A stretch of 36,442 nt of DNA from JBLMZW01 sp050259035 (GTDB lineage: Bacteria > Bacillota > Syntrophomonadia > Syntrophomonadales > DTU052): NCBI GenBank assembly GCA_050259035.1, contig JBLMZW010000127.1:1-36442 (forward strand), in the 5' to 3' direction. Below are positions 22,468-29,918 of the stretch, piece after piece. Below the pieces are notes generated by a model. It was not told where the DNA came from, did not search any database, and worked only from the letters and a program-made list of their open reading frames with translations. Every line of letters starts with the position of its first letter. Position 1 is the first letter of the stretch. Position numbers and translations under genes: made by a program.

Positions 22468-24855
22468 ATGTTATTTAAGCCCAAGTGGCGATGGCACGTC
22501 TTGGTTCTAATTACCGCAGTTTTGATCGGTTTATTCGCAGGAACGGTATTGGCTGTGGGGGAGCCGGACCATATTAATTCGGCCAGTTTAAACCCGGAAT
22601 ATATTCAATACAAGAGTGAACACACCGGTGATTCAGTGACTGGATACATACCCCCACCAATTGATTTGTCATTTCTCAGTGGAAAAAACATATTCCTTAA
22701 GCCCAACCAGCATATGGCTGAGCCCCTTCCAGAAAAATACGATTTACGGGAACATAATAAACTAACACCGGTTAAAGATCAAAATCCCTATGGAACCTGC
22801 TGGACCTTTGCCGCATTGGGTTCTTTGGAATCATGCCTGCTCCCCGGCGAAGCTAATGACTTTAGTGAAAACAATATGGCATGCAACCATGGCTTTGTAT
22901 GGGGGCCGGATCAAGGTGGGAACAATGCCATGGCTGAGGCCTACTTGACCCGATGGGGCGGCCCGGTTAATGAGAATAATGATCCTTATGGAGAACTGAC
23001 GAAAAGGGTGGGCTTAACCCCGGCGAAACACGTACAGAATATAATTATTATTCCTCCCCGGGGAAGCTGGGACGACAATAACAACTTCAAACAAGCCGTT
23101 ATAAATTACGGAGCGGTAGCTACCAGTCTGTACTTTGACGATAACTGTTACAACGAAACGGGTAGTATACATTCCTACTATTATAGTGGACAGCAGAGTT
23201 GGAATCATGCTATAAACATTGTCGGCTGGGATGATACCTACCCGGCCGCAAATTTCAAAACCCAACCATCACATAATGGCGCATTTTTAGTTCGCAACAG
23301 CTGGGGCGCTAACTGGGGAGATGGCGGTTACTTCTGGGTATCGTATGATGATGTAACATTAGGACGAGAAGATGATAATGCGGTCTATTACAATGCTGAA
23401 TCGGTTTATAATTACGATAATATTTACCAATATGATCATCTGGGTTGGATTAATTCAATAGGGGAAGGGACTTCCACCTTTGCCAAGGGCGCTAATGTTT
23501 TTACTGCCGTAAATAGTCAAAATCTAGAAGCGGTTGGTACTTACATAATAGGATCATCAGGGGATTCAATAAATATTAGAGTCTATACCGGAGTAGGTTC
23601 CTTACCTGAATCAGGATCCTTAAAATATAATCAGGACATGACAATTACCTCCCCCGGGTACTACACTATTAAGCTAAATGCCCCGATAGCCCTCACAGGG
23701 GGGGAGAAATTCTCTGTGGTAATCCGGTATAACCTGCCAAACTCGGGTAACACCTATCCAATACCGGTTGAGATATACGAACAGGGGTATGCCGACCCTG
23801 AGGCCAATCCCGGGGAAAGCTATATTGGATTAACGGATACAGATAATTGGTTGGATACAACCACTCTCGCCGGCGATCTGGATACTGATAAAGTTAATGT
23901 GTGCATCAAGGCTTATACATCCTATGCCATTCCGGTTACAGGAGTAACCCTGACTCCGGAGACCATGAACCTGATTGCGGGAGGAGCTACCCGCACCTTA
24001 ACTGCAACAGTCGAGCCGAATACTGCCATTAATAAAAACGTAAGCTGGAAAAGCAGTAAACCGGAAGTTGCGACAGTAAATAACGGGGTGGTAACTCCGG
24101 TGGGAGAAGGGCAAACAACCATAACCATTACTACCGTGGATGGAGGTTTTCAGGATACCTGTGAGGTAACTGTTGCTCCCCCTGTTGTGGGACCAGACCT
24201 GGCCATAGCCCTGGATGAATATCCGGAAGAAGCTGCGGCAGGAAGTAAAATTTCGTTGAAAGCAACGGTTCTAAGTTGCGGCACGGTGGACGCTCCTAAA
24301 GCAACTGTTGAGATATATATTGGGGATACTTTGGTATGTACCAAAAGTGTTTCCAAACTAAAATGGGGTAAAAGTAAAACCCTAAGCATTAAAGCCACCG
24401 TACCGGCCAATTTACCTGTGGGTACGTGTGAATTGAAAGCAGTTGTTACACCAGTTTCAGCCATACCGGAGATTAATCAAAGCAATAATATAGAAACCCA
24501 AGATATTAACATAGTTCTTCCCGACTTGACCATATATTCCATAGTGCCTGCCGGGGGATTGATAGCTGGTAAAGGAGTAAATGTGACGGTAAATATAAGT
24601 AACCAAAGAAACGCCGAAGCCAAGAAATTTAGTGTAAAACTCTATCTTTCAAATGACGGCGTAACCTGTGGGCAACTTTTAGGGAGTAAGAAAATAAGCA
24701 AGCTGGGAATGAAAACAATGGCAGTAAAACTTAAGGCGAAAGCACCGAAGGACTTCAATCTAACGGATTATTATATCATAGCCGTGGTAGATGAAGAGAA
24801 CGTGGTTAACGAGGAAACCGAGAACAATAACAGCCGGGTATGGAGTTCTAAATAA
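22468..24855 (+). CDS. Secreted papain-family (C1) peptidase with lectin-like, Big_2 and CARDB domains
   Basis: This 795-residue protein has a signal peptide (about 1-30). The C1 peptidase domain (about 85-310) has Q105 and C111 (DQNPYGTCWTFAALG), H247 (WNHAINIVGWDD) and N277 (VRNSWGANWG), so its catalytic residues are complete. A lectin-like domain follows (about 325-480), as in clostridial surface proteases such as Cwp84. Then comes one Big_2 immunoglobulin-like domain (about 489-568) and two CARDB-type domains (about 572-685 and 690-795). No sortase motif, SLH or cell-wall-binding repeat is visible, so it is probably secreted or loosely attached. The ATG has AAGGAGG nine bases upstream. 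A terminator follows, then a close paralogue. Confidence 0.92.
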   Translation: MLFKPKWRWHVLVLITAVLIGLFAGTVLAVGEPDHINSASLNPEYIQYKSEHTGDSVTGYIPPPIDLSFLSGKNIFLKPNQHMAEPLPEKYDLREHNKLTPVKDQNPYGTCWTFAALGSLESCLLPGEANDFSENNMACNHGFVWGPDQGGNNAMAEAYLTRWGGPVNENNDPYGELTKRVGLTPAKHVQNIIIIPPRGSWDDNNNFKQAVINYGAVATSLYFDDNCYNETGSIHSYYYSGQQSWNHAINIVGWDDTYPAANFKTQPSHNGAFLVRNSWGANWGDGGYFWVSYDDVTLGREDDNAVYYNAESVYNYDNIYQYDHLGWINSIGEGTSTFAKGANVFTAVNSQNLEAVGTYIIGSSGDSINIRVYTGVGSLPESGSLKYNQDMTITSPGYYTIKLNAPIALTGGEKFSVVIRYNLPNSGNTYPIPVEIYEQGYADPEANPGESYIGLTDTDNWLDTTTLAGDLDTDKVNVCIKAYTSYAIPVTGVTLTPETMNLIAGGATRTLTATVEPNTAINKNVSWKSSKPEVATVNNGVVTPVGEGQTTITITTVDGGFQDTCEVTVAPPVVGPDLAIALDEYPEEAAAGSKISLKATVLSCGTVDAPKATVEIYIGDTLVCTKSVSKLKWGKSKTLSIKATVPANLPVGTCELKAVVTPVSAIPEINQSNNIETQDINIVLPDLTIYSIVPAGGLIAGKGVNVTVNISNQRNAEAKKFSVKLYLSNDGVTCGQLLGSKKISKLGMKTMAVKLKAKAPKDFNLTDYYIIAVVDEENVVNEETENNNSRVWSSK
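24211..24447 (+). repeat. Near-identical DNA segment, copy 1 (CARDB coding)
   Basis: This 237-base stretch matches 27402-27638 with about 11 differences by my count. The peptidase-coding parts of the two genes are clearly more diverged. It points to recent duplication or gene conversion of the first CARDB domain. Confidence 0.85.
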
Positions 24856-25155
24856 ACAGTGGTGGTTTCATTTCAATTAAAAATATAATTGGCCATAAAG
24901 AAAAACTCTTTTGAACTAAAATATTGTCTGCCTCTAACAAGAGGCAGTATTTTTTTTACCGGTATGATTCGGTTCCGGCCCCAGGCCAATTACAGGCTAC
25001 CATATAACAAACAGAAATCTGCATATCAAAGTTAGATATCAGAAAACCTGCCTCAAGGAGGGGAAGAAACGGAAAAAATAGAATACATGAAATAGCATAA
25101 TTATTAATTAGCGAAACTGATAAGGCTTTCAACATACTAAGGGAGGTCGCAAGAG
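24856..25155 (+). other. Intergenic region between the two secreted peptidases
   Basis: These 300 bases hold the terminator of the first gene (24928-24958), a small ATATC/GATAT inverted repeat near 25022-25038, and the leader and GGGAGG ribosome binding site of the second. I see no other gene. The second peptidase is probably transcribed from its own promoter. Confidence 0.5.
24928..24958 (+). terminator. Intrinsic terminator after the first secreted peptidase
   Basis: CTGCCTC (24928-24934) pairs with GAGGCAG (24941-24947) around a 6-base loop and is followed by TATTTTTTTT. Confidence 0.92.
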
Positions 25156-28050
25156 ATGTTGCTCAAATCCATAAGGCGGTGGTCGGTTTTTGTTCTGGCT
25201 GCCATAATATTAGTCGGTTTGTTCACAGGAGCAGTTTTGGCCGGGGAGGAACCAAGTCAATTCAATTTGGCCAAATTAAACCCGGATTTTATTCAGTACA
25301 TAAATGAACACCCGGGCGGTTCAGCTACCGGATACATACCCCCAACGGTCGATTTGTCATTTCTTAAGGGTAAGAACATATTCGTAAGGTCTAACCAGCT
25401 GAGGTCCACAACTCTCCCAGAAAAATACGATTTACGGGATCATAATAAGTTAACCCCCGTCAAAAACCAGAATCCCTACGGTACTTGCTGGACCTTTGCT
25501 TCCTTGGGTTCATTGGAATCGTGCTTGCTTCCGGGTGAGACCAATGATTTCAGTGAAAACAATATGGCCTTAAATCATGGCTTTGTCTGGGACGTCAATG
25601 AAGGCGGTAATAATAACATGGCCATGGCTTACCTGACCCGCTGGTCAGGCCCGGTTAATCAAAGTGACGACCCTTATGACATGACCAAAAGAGTGGGACA
25701 ATCTCCTGTCAAGCATGTACAGGAGATAATTACGATTCCAGCCCGGAGTAGCTGGGATGACAATGATGACTTCAAACAGGCAGTCATGGATTATGGAGCG
25801 GTAGCTACCAGTTTGTACTGGAATAATATTTATTACCATCATACAGATAGCCTGCATACCTACTATTATTATGTAGATGGTGAAGATAAAGCTTACGCGA
25901 ACCATGCTATAGACATTGTTGGCTGGGATGATACTTACCCGGCAACCAACTTTGAACCCAAGGCATCAAATAATGGCGCTTTCTTAGTTCGCAACAGCTG
26001 GGGGGCCGGCTGGGGGGATAACGGTTACTTCTGGGTATCTTACGAGGATACGCTTCTTGGGAGAGACAGTGATAATGCGGTCTACTGCAATGCCGAATCA
26101 ATTGATAATTATGATGATATATACCAGTATGATCCGTTGGGTTTTGTCGGTTCGGTGGGAATCGGCTCCTCCACCTTCGCCAAGGGGGCTAATGTTTTCA
26201 CCGCTGATAAGAATGAATACCTCGAAGCGGTTGGTACTTATATAATGGGGGTTCCCGGTAATACGGCAAATGTTTATATCTATACCGGGGTAGATTCTTC
26301 CCCGGTATCAGGAACACTGAAATGCGATCAAACCGAGACCATAGAAGCACCCGGATACCACACCATAAAGTTAAATTCTCCGGTAGCTTTAACGGCAGGA
26401 GAAAAATTTTCTGTAGTAGTTGAATACAATCTGGCCGGTTCAGGTAACTATTCCCCATTGCCCTGTGAGATATATTCTTCAGAATATGCACAATCCGAAG
26501 CCAACCCCGGGGAAAGCTATATTTTTTCCAATTATAGCTGGCGTGACGCTACCACTATTTTTACAAATAACAGCGAAGTCAATGTATGCATCAAGGCTTA
26601 TACATCCGATACGCCCCCGGCACCAGTTACCGGAGTAACCCTGGATAAGGAGACCATGAACCTGGACTTGGGAGGAGCATCGGGTACGTTAACGGCTGCC
26701 GTTCAGCCGGAAAATGCCAACAATAAAAAGCTCAGTTGGAGCACCGACCACCCCAATGTAGCTGCGGTAAATAACGGAGTAGTGACCCCGGTTGGAGAAG
26801 GGACCGCAACCATAACTGTTATCACTGAAGATGGTGGGTTTACGGATACCTGTGAGGTAACAGTAAATGTTATCATGGCTACCGGAGTAGCCCTGGACCA
26901 GGAGGTCATGAACCTGATCGTTGGAGGCGCAACAGGAACCTTAACCGCGACTGTTCAGCCGAACAACGCCAGCGATAAAAACCTGATCTGGAACAGCAAC
27001 CATCCGGAAGTTGCATCAGTAAGTAACGGGATAGTGACCCCGGTTGGAGAAGGGACAGCAACCATAACCGTTACCACTAAAGATGGTGGTTTTCAGGATA
27101 CCTGCGAAGTAACAGTTGATGTTGTTTCGGTTACTGGAGTGACCCTGGACCTGGAAAGTATGAACCTGAATGTGGGAGACCCAAGATATCTGACTGCAAC
27201 TGTTCAACCGAATGATGCCAGCAGTAAAAACGTAACCTGGGAAAGCAGTAAACCTTCAGTGGCGACAGTTAACAGTAATGGACTGATTATTCCCGTGGGG
27301 GTGGGCGAAACTACGATAACTGTTACTACCGTGGATGGAGGGTTCCAGGATACCTGTGAGATAACTGTGAACCTTGCTGAGGGACCCGACCTGGCAATAA
27401 CCCTGGATGAGTATCCGGAAGAAGCTACGGCAGGAAGTAAAATTTCGTTGAAAGCAACGGTTCTAAGTTGCGGCACAGTGGACGCTCCTAAAGCAACTGT
27501 TGAGATATATATTGGGGATACTCTGGTATGTACCAAAAGTGTTTCCAAACTTAAATGGGGTAAAAGTAAAACTCTAAGCATTAAAGCCACCGTACCAGCC
27601 AATTTACCTGTGGGTGCGTGTGACTTGACGGCAGTTGTTGCTCCGGTTTTACCTGTGCAGGAAATAGGAGAAAACAATAATACAGATGTAGAGGAAATCA
27701 GTATTGTTCTTCCCGACTTGACCATAAACTCTATAGTTCCTGCCGGAGGATTGATAGCTGGTAAAGGAGTATATGTGACGGTAAATATATGTAACCAAAG
27801 AAACGCCGAAGCCAAGAAATTTACTGTGAAACTCTATCTCTCCGAAGATGGTCTAACCTGTGGTCAGCTTTTAGGGACTAAAAAAATATCTAAACTAAAG
27901 ATGGGATCGACGGAGCTAAAAATTAGGGCCAAAACCACGAAAGATTTTAATTTAGCCAGTTACTACATCATAGCTATAATTGATGAAGAAAACGTGGTTA
28001 ATGAGGAAAATGAATATAATAACCGCATAGTATGGAGCAATGATATCTAA
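25156..28050 (+). CDS. Secreted papain-family (C1) peptidase, paralogue with three Big_2 domains
   Basis: This 964-residue protein repeats the architecture of its upstream neighbour: a signal peptide (about 1-30), a C1 domain with Q105, C111, H250 and N280, a lectin-like domain (about 328-485), and two C-terminal CARDB domains. It has three Big_2 domains instead of one (about 491-738), and this accounts for most of its greater length. Big_2 and CARDB domains act as spacers or adhesive modules, so this copy may extend its peptidase further from the cell. Both copies are catalytically intact. The ATG has GGGAGG upstream. Roles in protein scavenging, surface-protein processing or adhesion are all possible; the sequence does not decide. 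Confidence 0.92.
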   Translation: MLLKSIRRWSVFVLAAIILVGLFTGAVLAGEEPSQFNLAKLNPDFIQYINEHPGGSATGYIPPTVDLSFLKGKNIFVRSNQLRSTTLPEKYDLRDHNKLTPVKNQNPYGTCWTFASLGSLESCLLPGETNDFSENNMALNHGFVWDVNEGGNNNMAMAYLTRWSGPVNQSDDPYDMTKRVGQSPVKHVQEIITIPARSSWDDNDDFKQAVMDYGAVATSLYWNNIYYHHTDSLHTYYYYVDGEDKAYANHAIDIVGWDDTYPATNFEPKASNNGAFLVRNSWGAGWGDNGYFWVSYEDTLLGRDSDNAVYCNAESIDNYDDIYQYDPLGFVGSVGIGSSTFAKGANVFTADKNEYLEAVGTYIMGVPGNTANVYIYTGVDSSPVSGTLKCDQTETIEAPGYHTIKLNSPVALTAGEKFSVVVEYNLAGSGNYSPLPCEIYSSEYAQSEANPGESYIFSNYSWRDATTIFTNNSEVNVCIKAYTSDTPPAPVTGVTLDKETMNLDLGGASGTLTAAVQPENANNKKLSWSTDHPNVAAVNNGVVTPVGEGTATITVITEDGGFTDTCEVTVNVIMATGVALDQEVMNLIVGGATGTLTATVQPNNASDKNLIWNSNHPEVASVSNGIVTPVGEGTATITVTTKDGGFQDTCEVTVDVVSVTGVTLDLESMNLNVGDPRYLTATVQPNDASSKNVTWESSKPSVATVNSNGLIIPVGVGETTITVTTVDGGFQDTCEITVNLAEGPDLAITLDEYPEEATAGSKISLKATVLSCGTVDAPKATVEIYIGDTLVCTKSVSKLKWGKSKTLSIKATVPANLPVGACDLTAVVAPVLPVQEIGENNNTDVEEISIVLPDLTINSIVPAGGLIAGKGVYVTVNICNQRNAEAKKFTVKLYLSEDGLTCGQLLGTKKISKLKMGSTELKIRAKTTKDFNLASYYIIAIIDEENVVNEENEYNNRIVWSNDI
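26626..27381 (+). repeat. Three tandem Big_2-coding repeats of 252 bases
   Basis: Units begin at about 26626, 26878 and 27130, each 84 codons, starting (V/A)TGV(T/A)LD and ending in DTCE(V/I)TV. The exact 252-base spacing shows that they arose by tandem duplication within the gene; the neighbouring paralogue has only one. Confidence 0.88.
27402..27638 (+). repeat. Near-identical DNA segment, copy 2 (CARDB coding)
   Basis: Partner of 24211-24447, of the same length (237 bases) and in the same reading frame, lying about 3.2 kb downstream in direct orientation. Confidence 0.85.
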
Positions 28051-28306
28051 TGCCTAGCCAGAAGAAAATTTGGTTTTAAAGAGACATAATTTATAAAGTG
28101 TGTTTAGCTAAAATAACTGATACTTTAAAAATTTACTGCTAATATGAACCTCTGCTTCCTTTTTGGGGGCAGAGGTTTACTTTGTACTTTAGACGATTAT
28201 ATTCCTTGCCACATTTATGGCAAGGGCTAATGAATAAAGTACTGCCAGGCGCGGGATAAAGGGAACTGATTTAGCCGCGCCTGTCTGGTATTCCACATTC
28301 TCACAA
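28051..28306 (+). other. Intergenic region before the SOS cassette, with three hairpins
   Basis: After the second peptidase there is a hairpin AACCTCTGC/GCAGAGGTT (28147-28155/28169-28177), probably its terminator. Then comes a perfect CCTTGCCA/TGGCAAGG (28204-28211/28218-28225) with a 6-base loop, and a perfect CAGGCGCGG/CCGCGCCTG (28246-28254/28275-28283) with a 20-base loop. No gene is seen. The last two hairpins lie just upstream of the imuB promoter. Confidence 0.55.
28147..28177 (+). terminator. Probable terminator of the second secreted peptidase
   Basis: AACCTCTGC and GCAGAGGTT form a 9-base stem; the following sequence is TACTTTGTACTTT rather than an unbroken T-run, so strength is uncertain. 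Confidence 0.6.
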
Positions 28307-28335
28307 TTGACACTTCTGATTAAGGGGCATAAAAT
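28307..28335 (+). promoter_or_regulatory. Sigma-A promoter of the imuB-DUF6504-dnaE2 cassette
   Basis: A perfect TTGACA (28307-28312) and TAAAAT (28330-28335) are separated by exactly 17 bases. The LexA box begins nine bases after the -10, over the expected start site. A strong promoter silenced by LexA is what an SOS-induced gene needs. Confidence 0.85.
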
Positions 28336-28343
28336 AAATTACA

Positions 28344-28356
28344 CGAACAAATGTTC
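28344..28356 (+). promoter_or_regulatory. LexA (SOS) operator
   Basis: CGAACAAATGTTC matches the Firmicute LexA/DinR box CGAACRNRYGTTC at every defined position. It lies between the -10 element and the imuB start, where a bound repressor would block initiation. The lexA gene itself is not in the window. Confidence 0.9.
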
Positions 28357-28367
28357 TGGTGGTGGCT

Positions 28368-29564
28368 ATGCAAAGAATAGCTTGCATCTTTTGGCCTTAT
28401 TTTTTTACGTCTCTGGCTCGACGGGATAATATCCAGTTGCTTAAAAAGCCATTGATTATACATCGTGAGAACCGGGTAGCAGGTTTTTCTTCCGAATTGG
28501 CAGGTTATACCCTAGAAGGACTGCCGGTAGCCAAAGCCCGAGGGAGATGCCCGGATGCTCTTTTTTGGGAGTATGATTATTCCTTGTATAAACAGGAACA
28601 GGAAAAGTATCTGCAGCTTTTGACCGGTTTTTCGCCTTTAATTGAGCCCCTGAATGAACAAGAATGCTTTTTCGATCTAACTGGATCCGATATCAGTCAG
28701 GAGATGGCAAGACTAAAAACTTCCCTGGAGGAGCGAAGTTGGGGACCCTGCATCATTGGGTCGGGGAAGAACCGTCTGTTGGCCAGGTTGGCTGTCAGGT
28801 GGGGTTTATCCGGAGAAAACATAAAATTAAAGTCTTTTAACCAGGTAAATGTATTACCGGGACAGGAAATAACTTTTCTGAGCCATATTCCCCTGGTATG
28901 GGATTGGACGCTGTCCAATCGGGTTGTTGCGCGCATGCAATCGCTGGGTTTCGTTTACCTGGGAGAACTGCAGAAACTATCACAGGATAATATAGTCAGG
29001 CTTCTAGGTAAGGAAAGTACCCTTGCGTTCTGGCACAGCCGGGGCATTGACTATACCCCCATGACCGGCCTCTACCCTCCGGAAAAAATCAGCTGGCAGC
29101 AGTATTTTGAAGGGGAAGTTTCTGACCGGGAAATTCTGCGTAAGACTCTGAAGATGGGCGCTTCCTTCCTGGATGGGGTGCTAAAAGAAAGAAGGAAAGG
29201 ATGCCGTCTAGTAAGGCTTAGATTATCATCAGATGACGACTCCTGGGAGGCTGAACGCCTTTTTTCCCATGGGTGTTATGAGAAAGAAAGACTTATGCGG
29301 GTTTTAAATACTATGTTAAATGGCATGGAGGTATCGGAAAGAGTTTCGGGGCTGGTGATTGAGGCATCCGCTTTGTATAATCATAATCTTTCCCAGCCTG
29401 ATATTTTTACCCTGGATAGAAAATCAACCAACCCGGGCCGGGATCTGGAGATAATAACGGAGTCTCTGAAGGAAAAGTTTTCTCAGGGGATCAGGATAGG
29501 AACAGAAGAAATCAATCGCCGGGAACAGGTCCTGTCTTTTTGGGACCCCTGGCGATTTTTATGA
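28368..29564 (+). CDS. imuB: ImuB-like Y-family polymerase homologue, probably catalytically inactive
   Basis: This 398-residue Y-family protein begins QRIACIFWPYFFTSLARRD, where active Y-polymerases have a D-x-D-x-F-F catalytic opening; both acids are missing. The second motif, normally S-I-D-E-A, reads N96-E-Q98-E99-C, with Gln for Asp. Fold features persist: GSGKNRLLARLA, a helix-hairpin-helix region near 185-215 and a little-finger-like C-terminus. Near the end QVLSFW could be a sliding-clamp-binding motif. ImuB proteins are non-catalytic adaptors that bring DnaE2 to damaged DNA. ATG at 28368 is preferred to two GTG codons at 28359 and 28362, but the ribosome binding site is weak. It is controlled by the LexA box just upstream. 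Confidence 0.88.
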   Translation: MQRIACIFWPYFFTSLARRDNIQLLKKPLIIHRENRVAGFSSELAGYTLEGLPVAKARGRCPDALFWEYDYSLYKQEQEKYLQLLTGFSPLIEPLNEQECFFDLTGSDISQEMARLKTSLEERSWGPCIIGSGKNRLLARLAVRWGLSGENIKLKSFNQVNVLPGQEITFLSHIPLVWDWTLSNRVVARMQSLGFVYLGELQKLSQDNIVRLLGKESTLAFWHSRGIDYTPMTGLYPPEKISWQQYFEGEVSDREILRKTLKMGASFLDGVLKERRKGCRLVRLRLSSDDDSWEAERLFSHGCYEKERLMRVLNTMLNGMEVSERVSGLVIEASALYNHNLSQPDIFTLDRKSTNPGRDLEIITESLKEKFSQGIRIGTEEINRREQVLSFWDPWRFL

Positions 29565-29576
29565 CTGAGGCTTACT

Positions 29577-29825
29577 ATGAGCAGATTATTGCAAGGGGAC
29601 TTAAAGGCTGACAAAAACCAGTATCAGGAGCCGGGCCGCATTTGGTATAAAGCCCGATGGCTTCAGGTAGAAATAATTTTGGATCGCTGGCATGATTGCG
29701 GGTGCTGGTGGGACGGCGAATCCCCCAAATTATTTTTCCGCCTTCAGCTCGAGGGAGAAAAGGTCTGGGAGGTTTTTGAGGATTTATCGGATTATACCTG
29801 GCATTTATACAAGATATATGATTAG
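29577..29825 (+). CDS. Free-standing DUF6504-like protein in the SOS cassette
   Basis: This 82-residue protein starts 12 bases after the imuB stop. Its pattern (RIWYKARWLQVEIILDRWHD, then CWWDGESPKLFFRLQLEGEK, then a W-x-L-Y-K-I-Y-D ending) resembles DUF6504, a small beta-rich, Trp-rich domain found at the C-terminus of ImuB-type proteins or as a separate protein near dnaE2. The family call is from memory of the motif. Its place between imuB and dnaE2 suggests it is a third subunit of the mutasome, here encoded separately. The ribosome binding site is weak (TGAGG), so translation is probably coupled to imuB. Confidence 0.75.
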   Translation: MSRLLQGDLKADKNQYQEPGRIWYKARWLQVEIILDRWHDCGCWWDGESPKLFFRLQLEGEKVWEVFEDLSDYTWHLYKIYD

Positions 29826-29855
29826 GGAGGGAAGGGGCAAGGGCCAGTTGAGTTT

Positions 29856-29880
29856 AACGGTCAGACATTGTCCGTTTTAG
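29856..29880 (+). repeat. Small hairpin between the DUF6504 gene and dnaE2
   Basis: AACGG (29856-29860) and CCGTT (29872-29876), with an inner CA/TG pair, are followed by TTTAG. It could attenuate transcription into dnaE2, which has no obvious ribosome binding site of its own. The stem is short, so this is tentative. Confidence 0.35.
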
Positions 29881-29918
29881 CTTAATTATAGTGATCAGGC
29901 TCTTGTTTCGGGTAACCG

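Noticed and set aside
27204..27815. A 203-codon open frame antisense to the second secreted peptidase, with a related 104-codon frame antisense to the first at 24150-24464
   Set aside because: Both mirror the repeated CARDB/Big_2 coding DNA. They are low-complexity Ser/Thr/Val/Leu sequences without ribosome binding sites, and exist because the sense strand is conserved.
28368..29564. Active DNA polymerase IV (DinB)
   Set aside because: The catalytic acids of both Y-family motifs are missing and the gene sits with dnaE2, so ImuB is the better call.
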